NCBI GenBank assembly: GCA_029065825.1
Contig: JAIEHQ010000106.1
Coordinates: forward strand, 1 to 6,200
Direction: 5' to 3'
DNA length: 6,200 nucleotides
DNA from: Alistipes sp.
GTDB taxonomy: Bacteria > Bacteroidota > Bacteroidia > Bacteroidales > Rikenellaceae
Part shown: positions 1 through 4,912 of the stretch, piece by piece
Numbering within the stretch: position 1 is the first letter of the stretch
Layout: each line of letters starts with the position of its first letter
The notes under the pieces: model-generated
Database searches by the model: none
Told to the model about the DNA's origin: nothing
What the model saw: only the letters and a program-made list of their open reading frames with translations
Position numbers and translations under genes: made by a program

Positions 1-22
1 ATATACTAAAAAATATTTAGTT

Positions 23-53
23 TTTGTTTATTCGCAAATTGTTCTTATCTTTA
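23..53 (+). promoter_or_regulatory. Bacteroidetes-type promoter of glyA
   Basis: A -33 box TTTG lies at 23-26 and a -7 box TATCTTTA at 46-53, with 19 bases between them. This matches the Bacteroidetes primary sigma consensus (TTTG, 19-21 bases, TAnnTTTG) except for the last base of the -7 box. Transcription would start near 59-61, leaving an A/T-rich leader of about 28 bases before the glyA ATG at 89. There is no room for a riboswitch in that leader. Confidence 0.7.
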
Positions 54-88
54 CAAACGTAAAAACTTTTACCAATTACAAATCTATC

Positions 89-1369
89 ATGAAGAGAGAT
101 TCGCAAGTATTTGACCTCATTGCCGAGGAACGGAACCGTCAGATGCACGGCATCGAGCTGATCGCATCCGAGAATTTTGTCAGCGACGAAGTGATGGAAG
201 CCATGGGCTCCGTCTTGACCAACAAATATGCGGAGGGATATCCCGCCGCCCGCTACTACGGCGGCTGCCAGGTGGTGGACAAGGTGGAGAACCTGGCCAT
301 CGAGCGCATCTGCAAACTCTACGGCGCGGAGTACGCCAACGTACAGCCCCATTCGGGCGCACAGGCCAACATGGCCGTATTCTTCGCCGTGCTCAAGCCC
401 GGCGACACCTTCATGGGACTCGACCTGGCGCACGGCGGCCACCTCTCGCACGGTTCGCCGGTAAACATGTCGGGCACCTATTTCAAGGCCGTAGGTTATC
501 AGCTCAACGAGAAGACGGAGCGTGTGGATTACGACGACATGGAGCGCAAGGCCATGGAGCACAAGCCGAAACTGATCGTCGGCGGTGCGTCGGCTTACTC
601 GCGCGAGTGGGATTACAAGCGCATGCGCGAGATCGCCGACAAGGTGGGTGCCCTGCTGCTGATCGACATGGCGCACACGGCCGGTCTGATCGCTGCCGGT
701 CTGCTCGACAATCCGGTCAAGTATGCGCATATCGTGACCTCGACCACGCACAAGACCCTGCGCGGTCCTCGTGGCGGTATCATCCTGATGGGTAAGGATT
801 TCGAGAATCCCTGGGGACTCAAGACCCCGAAGGGCGTTACCAAGATGATGTCGCAGATCCTCAATTCGGCCGTGTTCCCCGGCATTCAGGGCGGTCCGCT
901 CGAACACGTGATCGCAGCCAAGGCGGTCGCTTTCGGCGAGGCGCTCGATCCCTCCTACAAGGAGTATCAGACCCAGGTGCAGAAGAATGCCCGCGCGATG
1001 GCCGAGGCGTTCGTCAAGCGCGGCTACAAGATCGTATCCGAGGGTACGGACAACCACCTGATGCTGGTCGATCTGCGCACCAAGTTCCCCGAACTGACCG
1101 GCAAGCTGGCCGAGAAGTGTCTGGTCGCCGCCGACATTACCACCAACAAGAACATGGTGCCGTTCGACAGCCGTTCGCCCTTCCAGACTTCGGGTCTGCG
1201 CTTCGGTACGCCTGCCATTACCACGCGCGGTCTGAAGGAGGACAAGATGGACGAGATCGTGGCGCTGATCGACCGCGTGCTTTGCGATCCCGAAAACGAG
1301 GAGAACATCGCAGCCGTGCGCAAGGAGGTCAATGCCATGATGGCCGGCTATCCGCTTTTCGCCTGGTAG
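89..1369 (+). CDS. glyA: Serine hydroxymethyltransferase (glycine hydroxymethyltransferase)
   Basis: This cytoplasmic PLP enzyme interconverts serine plus tetrahydrofolate with glycine plus 5,10-methylene-tetrahydrofolate, the main entry of one-carbon units for purine, thymidylate and methionine synthesis. The 426-residue product has the usual bacterial length. It begins MKRDSQVFDLIAEERNRQ and soon has IELIASENF, the N-terminal family signature. DMAHTAGLIAAG starts at Asp193, which should contact the PLP pyridine nitrogen, with His196 just after it. THKTLRGPRGG carries the PLP-binding lysine Lys222, seven residues earlier than the E. coli lysine 229, so the register fits. The C-terminal part keeps TSGLRFGTPA. 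The ATG at 89 gives the complete N-terminus and lies just downstream of a good promoter; no strong Shine-Dalgarno is seen, which is normal for this phylum. The stop at 1367-1369 is four bases before the next gene. A long antisense frame over this gene is a composition artefact. Confidence 0.98.
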   Translation: MKRDSQVFDLIAEERNRQMHGIELIASENFVSDEVMEAMGSVLTNKYAEGYPAARYYGGCQVVDKVENLAIERICKLYGAEYANVQPHSGAQANMAVFFAVLKPGDTFMGLDLAHGGHLSHGSPVNMSGTYFKAVGYQLNEKTERVDYDDMERKAMEHKPKLIVGGASAYSREWDYKRMREIADKVGALLLIDMAHTAGLIAAGLLDNPVKYAHIVTSTTHKTLRGPRGGIILMGKDFENPWGLKTPKGVTKMMSQILNSAVFPGIQGGPLEHVIAAKAVAFGEALDPSYKEYQTQVQKNARAMAEAFVKRGYKIVSEGTDNHLMLVDLRTKFPELTGKLAEKCLVAADITTNKNMVPFDSRSPFQTSGLRFGTPAITTRGLKEDKMDEIVALIDRVLCDPENEENIAAVRKEVNAMMAGYPLFAW

Positions 1370-1373
1370 TGCC

Positions 1374-2060
1374 ATGGAGCGGGTGGTCGAATTTCTGACG
1401 CTCCTCCACGAAAACAACGACAAGGCCTGGTTTGACGCTCATAAGGAGATGTACAAACGGGCCTTGTCCCGTTTCGAGGAGTTTACGGCGGGGCTGATCG
1501 ACGGCATCGCCGCGTTCGATCCCTCCGTGCGGGGATTGACGGTAAAGGATTGTACGTATCGGATCTATCGGGATACCCGTTTCAGTGCGGACAAGACACC
1601 CTACAAGACCCACATGGGGGCGTTCGTCGCGCCGCACGGGAAGAAGGGCGGCTATGCGGGCTATTATTTCCATGTCGAACCGGCATGGGACGAGCGTTCG
1701 TGGTCCCGGGGGCACCTGCTGATTACCGGACTGCACTGTCCGCAGCCGGAGGTGCTGCGCAGCGTGCGGGAGGAGATCGCGGAGAATGGCGCGGAATTTG
1801 AAGCGTCGATCCGTGAGGCCGAAGGATTCGTGCTCGACGAGTCGAACAAACTCAAGCGGCTGCCGCGTGGTTACGATGCGGATACGCCTTATGCCGAATG
1901 GCTGAAGCTGAAGGAGGTTTATGTTACGGAGCGGGTTTCTCCCGATTTCATGCGCGACAGGAATCTGCTGGGAAATACGCTGCACGAGTTTCGGAAGACC
2001 AGGCATTTCGCGGATCTGCTGAACCGTGCCGTGCGGTTCGCCCATGAGGAGATGAGGTAA
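1374..2060 (+). CDS. DUF2461 family protein (TIGR02453 type)
   Basis: This 228-residue protein belongs to the DUF2461 family, whose biochemical role is not established. The recognisable core is RIYRDTRFS at residues 63-71 followed by DKTPYKTHMG at 73-82, which is the most conserved stretch of the family. GGYAGYYFHVEP at about 92-103 follows. The N-terminus (FLTLLHENNDKAWFDAHK) also fits, since members start with a short 'phenylalanine-leucine-x-leucine ... N(D/N)K.WF' helix. There is no signal peptide or membrane segment, so it is probably cytoplasmic. The start codon is only four bases after the glyA stop, so it is co-transcribed and probably translationally coupled to glyA. That suggests expression with one-carbon metabolism but does not prove a shared function. 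Family assignment is firm; function is unknown. Confidence 0.9.
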   Translation: MERVVEFLTLLHENNDKAWFDAHKEMYKRALSRFEEFTAGLIDGIAAFDPSVRGLTVKDCTYRIYRDTRFSADKTPYKTHMGAFVAPHGKKGGYAGYYFHVEPAWDERSWSRGHLLITGLHCPQPEVLRSVREEIAENGAEFEASIREAEGFVLDESNKLKRLPRGYDADTPYAEWLKLKEVYVTERVSPDFMRDRNLLGNTLHEFRKTRHFADLLNRAVRFAHEEMR

Positions 2061-2120
2061 TCGGGGCGGATGCCCGGGGGCGCGGCGAGCGTCGGTGTTT
2101 ATGTATTAAATTGAAAGGAT

Positions 2121-3080
2121 ATGAGAAAGACGATTTATCTGTTGTTGGCCGTGACGGCTTTTCTGACAGGCTGCGGCAAGCAGGCCGCCTCGATTTCGAA
2201 GCAGACGGAACTTTATGCCGTCAAGGGGGCGGACAGCCTCTACCTGGACCGCTATACGGTCGCCGTGTCCGACAAGGGGCAGGTGCGCCCTTGTCTGCTG
2301 TTCGTGTTCGGCGGCGGCTTCGTGGCCGGCGAGCGCGATGCGGAGCAGTATCTCCCCTTTTTCGAGCACATGGTGGAGCGGGGCTACGACGTGGTGTCGA
2401 TCGATTACCGGCTCGGACTCAAGAAGGTGGTCGAGGCCGGGGATCTTTCGCCCGAAGCGATGATGCTGGGCATGGCGCAGACGGTGGCGATGGCCGTGGA
2501 GGATCTCTACGATGCTACGGCTTTCGTTGTCGAGCGGGCGCAGGAGTGGGGCGTGGATGCCTCGCAGATCGTCGCCTGCGGGTCGAGTGCCGGGGCGGTT
2601 ACCGTGCTGCGGGGCGAGTACGACCTTTGCAACGATGCGCTCATGGCGCAGTTGCATCTGCCGGAAGGTTTCCGTTATGCGGGCATCGTCTCTTTCGCCG
2701 GTGCGATCTTCGAGATGGACAAACAGCTCGTATGGAAGAGTGCGCCCGCCCCGATGATGCTGTTTCACGGCGATGCCGATTCGAACGTTCCCTACGACGT
2801 GATCCGCGAGCGGGGTGTCGGCTTCTTCGGTTCGAAGTATATCGCCGGACAGCTGCGCCGGATGGAGGCACCCTACTATTTCTACTCGGTGGAGGGAGCG
2901 TCGCATCTGATTGCCACCACGCCGATGGACGAGCGTCGCGATGCGATCGAGTCTTTCCTGACGCGACAGGTCGCCGAGAGGCAGCCGCTGATGCTGGAGA
3001 CCGTCGAGCGTACGGTGGGAATGCCCGAGGTGCAGCGGGAGTTCTCGCTCGCCGATTACATTTCGGCCAATTTCATGTAG
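2121..3080 (+). CDS. Lipoprotein alpha/beta hydrolase (esterase-like)
   Basis: A 319-residue predicted secreted serine hydrolase. The N-terminus MRKTIYLLLAVTAFLTGC is a lipoprotein signal peptide with lipobox LTGC and acylated Cys18. Residues after the cysteine are GKQAAS, lacking the acidic run typical of Bacteroidetes surface export, so a periplasm-facing anchor is more likely. FGGGF at 63-67 occupies the oxyanion-hole position (usually HGGG), and SIDYRLG at 93-99 follows as in carboxylesterase-type hydrolases. GSSAG at 154-158 gives nucleophile Ser156. HGDAD at 216-220 supplies the acid, Asp218 or Asp220, and His262 in GASHLI completes the triad. Substrate is not evident; feruloyl/acetyl-xylan esterase or another carboxylesterase is possible. 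AAAGGA at 2114-2119 sits close to the ATG. It is 60 bases after the DUF2461 gene with no clear promoter between and is followed by a terminator, so it probably ends that transcript. Confidence 0.88.
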   Translation: MRKTIYLLLAVTAFLTGCGKQAASISKQTELYAVKGADSLYLDRYTVAVSDKGQVRPCLLFVFGGGFVAGERDAEQYLPFFEHMVERGYDVVSIDYRLGLKKVVEAGDLSPEAMMLGMAQTVAMAVEDLYDATAFVVERAQEWGVDASQIVACGSSAGAVTVLRGEYDLCNDALMAQLHLPEGFRYAGIVSFAGAIFEMDKQLVWKSAPAPMMLFHGDADSNVPYDVIRERGVGFFGSKYIAGQLRRMEAPYYFYSVEGASHLIATTPMDERRDAIESFLTRQVAERQPLMLETVERTVGMPEVQREFSLADYISANFM

Positions 3081-3118
3081 CGGGTCAGTCGCTGCGGGGC
3101 CGAAGGCAAAGAATGGAT

Positions 3119-3153
3119 GAGGGCGGTCGGGAAAGATTGCCCTCTCTTTTTTT
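3119..3153 (+). terminator. Intrinsic terminator after the hydrolase gene
   Basis: The arms GAGGGC (3119-3124) and GCCCTC (3139-3144) form a six-base-pair stem that can be extended by two G-T pairs and one T-A pair. The tail has seven consecutive T residues at 3147-3153. It lies about 40 bases after the hydrolase stop and would end the glyA-DUF2461-hydrolase transcript. Confidence 0.8.
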
Positions 3154-3344
3154 GTACCCGTGCCGTGCGAAGCGGCTTCCGAGCAGCGCGGACGAGCGGG
3201 GCCGATCCTTCAGCTGCGCGTTCGGCGCAAGGGCATCTGCGATAACGGACCTGCGGTGCGGATGCGAAAGAATCAGGCGAGGTCGCGATTTGCTAATCGA
3301 AACCCCGCCTGAGATTGCGGTTGTTTGCCTCGGTATTCCCTCGG
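3154..3344. other. Non-coding intergenic stretch with inverted repeats
   Basis: No credible gene is seen here. The left part is GC-rich and holds a weak hairpin, GCATCTGC (3233-3240) against GCGGATGC (3258-3265) with one G-T pair. The right part holds the stronger hairpin listed as a leftward terminator. A rightward open frame that crosses this region is only the continuation of an out-of-frame reading of the hydrolase gene. A small RNA cannot be excluded, but I recognise no known family and see no promoter with both boxes. Confidence 0.5.
3264..3311 (-). terminator. Probable leftward terminator of rpmI-rplT
   Basis: CAGGCGAGGT (3274-3283) pairs with ACCCCGCCTG (3302-3311). An inner stem CGATT (3286-3290) against AATCG (3295-3299) closes a TGCT loop. 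The one mismatch in the outer stem (A3280 against C3305) becomes a U-G pair in a leftward transcript, so the fold is better in that direction. The leftward tail reads ATTCTTTCGC, only moderately T-rich. It is about 100 bases past the rplT stop. The hairpin is clear; the terminator role is inferred. Confidence 0.5.
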
Positions 3345-3424
3345 CGCTATTTTACAACTGCATGATTGTCGGAAATGTTGCGCGATAAGCGTAATATTTC
3401 TGACAATCCGCTATTTAACTGCAT
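3345..3424. repeat. 45-base palindrome flanked by direct repeats of the rplT 3' end
   Basis: The centre, 3364-3408, is an almost perfect inverted repeat: 20 consecutive pairs (17 Watson-Crick, 3 G-T on the plus strand) around a five-base loop GATAA. It is immediately abutted on both sides by a direct repeat. The left copy at 3345-3363 is CGCTATTTTACAACTGCAT and the right copy at 3409-3424 is CGCTATTTAACTGCAT; they are identical except for three extra bases (TAC) in the left copy. The right copy includes the stop and last codons of rplT. There is no T-run on either side, so it is not a classical terminator. Candidate explanations are a tiny palindromic insertion with target-site duplication, a recombination or attachment scar, or a local duplication of the rplT tail. 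Confidence 0.75.
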
Positions 3425-3755
3425 TAACGATTGCTTCGAATGCCTTCGGCTCGTTCATTGCCAGGTCGGCCAGAACCTTGCGGTTGAGGACGATGCCCTT
3501 GGCGTTGAGTTTGCCGATGAATTGCGAGTAGGTCATTCCCTGGGCGCGGACGGCGGCGTTGATACGCGTGATCCACAGCGAACGGAACGTTCTCTTTTTG
3601 AGCTGGCGGTGTGCATAAGCATACTGCAAACCCTTCTCGACCGTGTTTTTGGCAACGGTCCAGACGTTTCCCCTTGAACCAAAGTTACCTTTGGCAAGTT
3701 TCAAAACCTTTTTTCTTCTTGCGCGAGACGCAACAGCATTGACTGAACGTGGCAT
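3411..3755 (-). CDS. rplT: 50S ribosomal protein L20
   Basis: L20 binds 23S rRNA early in assembly of the large subunit and is needed for that assembly. The 114-residue product is close to the usual length (about 115-120). It begins MPRSVNAVASRARRKKVLK and contains GNFGSRGNVW, then RSLWITRINAAVRAQGMTYS at about 59-78, the family signature. The basic N-terminal half is the rRNA-binding extension; the rest is the globular domain. It lies 97 bases downstream of rpmI on the same strand. In several bacteria L20 represses its own operon by binding mRNA that mimics its rRNA site; the structured rpmI-rplT spacer could serve here, which is inference. The stop is TAG, and the last codons fall within one copy of the direct repeat that flanks a palindrome. 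Confidence 0.98.
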   Translation of the reverse strand: MPRSVNAVASRARRKKVLKLAKGNFGSRGNVWTVAKNTVEKGLQYAYAHRQLKKRTFRSLWITRINAAVRAQGMTYSQFIGKLNAKGIVLNRKVLADLAMNEPKAFEAIVNAVK

Positions 3756-3770
3756 AGTAAATAAGTTTTT

Positions 3771-3846
3771 GACGGACTGTCAGCGACGTGATTCTCTCAC
3801 GTTCTTCGGGGCTGATTCGTCCTGAGGTTAATAATTGTGAACCGTC
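3771..3846 (-). promoter_or_regulatory. Structured spacer between rpmI and rplT
   Basis: Three nested complementary pairs fall in this spacer: an outer one GACGG (3771-3775) with CCGTC (3842-3846), a middle one GTCAGC (3779-3784) with GCTGAT (3811-3816), and an inner hairpin ACGTGA (3786-3791) with TCACGT (3797-3802) around a five-base loop. Together they would fold the RNA just before the rplT start. The pairings are seen directly. A role in L20 autoregulation or translational control is inference by analogy with E. coli and Bacillus, and the structure does not obviously copy those. Confidence 0.4.
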
Positions 3847-3852
3847 GGAAAA

Positions 3853-4047
3853 TTACTTGACCAGCAGGTTCTTGATTTTTGCCTCGTCGGCAGCGGAAAC
3901 AATGCCCGAATAGCAGAGGTTACGCTTTTGTTTCGTCGATTTTTTGGTCAGGATGTGACTGTGATAAGCGTGTTTACGCTTGATCTTTCCTGTGCCGGTG
4001 AAAGAAAAACGCTTCTTTGCAGCGGCATTCGTTTTCATTTTAGGCAT
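3853..4047 (-). CDS. rpmI: 50S ribosomal protein L35
   Basis: L35 is a small basic protein of the large ribosomal subunit. The 64-residue product has the normal length and starts MPKMKTNAAAKKRFSFTGTG, followed by KIKRKHAYHSHILTKKS, the family signature (a KTxxAxxKRF start and a central HxxHxLxxKS motif). It is the first gene of a leftward pair with rplT. The usual upstream neighbour infC is absent: upstream lies a divergent promoter region and mgtC. The stop is TAA. A good promoter begins about 35 bases upstream of the start codon, so rpmI-rplT is transcribed on its own here. Confidence 0.97.
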   Translation of the reverse strand: MPKMKTNAAAKKRFSFTGTGKIKRKHAYHSHILTKKSTKQKRNLCYSGIVSAADEAKIKNLLVK

Positions 4048-4081
4048 GAGAATAAATTGTTAATTAGTTAAACATAGCCCG

Positions 4082-4115
4082 CAAAGATAACAAAAATTCC
4101 GTTCCGCAGCACAAA
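4082..4115 (-). promoter_or_regulatory. Leftward promoter of rpmI-rplT
   Basis: Read on the minus strand, TATCTTTG (4089 to 4082) is a perfect Bacteroidetes -7 box, and TTTG (4115 to 4112) is a -33 box 22 bases upstream, slightly longer than the usual 19-21. Transcription would start near 4075, giving a short A/T-rich leader of about 27 bases. That is too short for the long L20-binding leader known from E. coli or Bacillus. Confidence 0.65.
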
Positions 4116-4127
4116 CGGGGCATAAAA

Positions 4128-4160
4128 TTCGAATGGAGGTCGAAAAATATTCTATCTTTG
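4128..4160 (+). promoter_or_regulatory. Rightward promoter of mgtC
   Basis: TATCTTTG at 4153-4160 is a perfect -7 box. TTCG at 4128-4131, one base from TTTG, lies 21 bases upstream as the -33 box. It is divergent from the rpmI promoter; the two -33 boxes are only 12 bases apart, so polymerases at the two sites may interfere. The start would fall near 4166, leaving a leader of about 62 bases before mgtC. Confidence 0.6.
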
Positions 4161-4170
4161 TGCGAAGAAG

Positions 4171-4232
4171 CCGCCGGATACCCGCCGTTGGGCGGGCGGT
4201 CGCGGCGGATGGATAAAACGCTGGAGAGATGA
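4171..4232 (+). promoter_or_regulatory. mgtC leader: GC-rich hairpin and possible 7-codon leader ORF
   Basis: CCGCCG (4171-4176) pairs with CGGCGG (4203-4208), and inside it CCCGCC (4181-4186) pairs with GGCGGG (4191-4196) around a GTTG loop. This hairpin would begin within a few bases of the transcript 5' end. Right after it, an ATG at 4209 opens a frame reading MDKTLER with stop TGA at 4230-4232, which overlaps the mgtC ATG (4229-4231) as ATGA. The hairpin and reading frame are seen directly; a regulatory role is inferred by loose analogy with the Salmonella mgtC leader, which also contains short reading frames. Confidence 0.4.
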
Positions 4233-4912
4233 CGACGGATGCGATGATTTGGGATTTTGTCTGGAGGCTCGGAGTGGCCGGGCTGTGCGGAACGATGATC
4301 GGACTCGATCGCGAGTACAGGGAGAAGGAGGCGGGGTTTCGCACCCATTTCCTGGTGGCGCTGGGCAGCGCCCTGATGATGATCGTCTCGCAGTACGGGT
4401 TCGAGGGATTTCTGGCCGTGCACGACGGAATGCGGTTCGATCCGAGCCGTATTGCGGCGCAGGTGGTCAGCGGCATAGGTTTCATCGGGGCCGGTACGAT
4501 CATCTTCCACCATCAGATCGTGCGGGGGCTGACGACGGCGGCGAGTCTTTGGGCGACGGCCGGGATAGGACTGGCGGTCGGAGCCGGAATGTATTGGCTG
4601 GCGCTGGCCGCGACGCTGCTGACGCTCGTGGCGCTCGAGGGACTCGGACTGCTCTTTTATTCGCTCGGCCTGCGGCGCGTGGCGCTGGTCTTCACGGTCT
4701 CCGATCGTACCTCGCTCGGGTCGGCGATCGACAGACTGCGGGCCGGAGGGTGTCAGGTCGTCTCGTTCGAGGTGGTTCCGCAGGTGTTGAGCGGCGAGGG
4801 GATGCTTTTCCGGGCCACGATGGTGGTCAAGGTGCCGCCCCGTACGGACAACAACCGCCTGATCGAGCGGTTGCGTGAGGATGCCGGAGTTGTGGTCGAA
4901 CGGATTGCGTGA
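4229..4912 (+). CDS. MgtC/SapB family membrane protein
   Basis: A 227-residue inner-membrane protein of the MgtC/SapB family. Hydrophobic segments lie at about residues 10-26, 40-55, 75-93, 100-118 and 121-144. Conserved signatures are GLDREYREKEAGFRTH at 25-40, then ALGSALMMI, VVSGIGFIGAGTI at 79-91 and GLTTAASLWATAGIGLA at 100-116. Residues from about 150 form a soluble C-terminal domain probably of ACT-like fold, as in Salmonella MgtC. In pathogens MgtC supports growth at low magnesium and restrains the F-type ATP synthase; many homologues in other bacteria have no proven role, so a link to magnesium here is only an inference. GGAGAG directly touches the ATG and is too close to be a normal Shine-Dalgarno. 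The TGA stop overlaps the next gene's start, so the two are very probably translationally coupled. No symbol is given because homologues are not clearly orthologous to mgtC. Confidence 0.93.
   Translation: MTTDAMIWDFVWRLGVAGLCGTMIGLDREYREKEAGFRTHFLVALGSALMMIVSQYGFEGFLAVHDGMRFDPSRIAAQVVSGIGFIGAGTIIFHHQIVRGLTTAASLWATAGIGLAVGAGMYWLALAATLLTLVALEGLGLLFYSLGLRRVALVFTVSDRTSLGSAIDRLRAGGCQVVSFEVVPQVLSGEGMLFRATMVVKVPPRTDNNRLIERLREDAGVVVERIA

Noticed and set aside
5..30. ACTAAA/TTTAGT hairpin followed by T-rich sequence, possible terminator of an upstream gene
   Set aside because: The stem is six pairs with only two containing G or C, and it overlaps the glyA -33 box; it is more likely A/T-rich promoter DNA.
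17..1423. Long minus-strand open frame (468 codons) across glyA
   Set aside because: It is antisense to an unmistakable glyA, its translation shows no family motif, and GC-rich codon use on the plus strand removes stops on the opposite strand.
1329..2045. Minus-strand open frame (238 codons) across the DUF2461 gene
   Set aside because: It is a composition shadow of the DUF2461 gene, whose conserved motifs are clear.
2061..2120. Separate promoter for the hydrolase gene
   Set aside because: I found no TAnnTTTG box with a TTTG 19-22 bases upstream in this gap; a diverged promoter cannot be excluded.
2111..3388. Plus-strand open frame (425 codons) overlapping the hydrolase in another frame
   Set aside because: The translation is Arg/Gly/Ala-rich with no motif, it has no suitable start signal, and the overlapping hydrolase has a signal peptide and a catalytic triad.
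3364..3408. The 45-base palindrome as a plain rho-independent terminator of rplT
   Set aside because: No T-run follows it on either strand, and its mismatches favour the plus strand, opposite to rplT.
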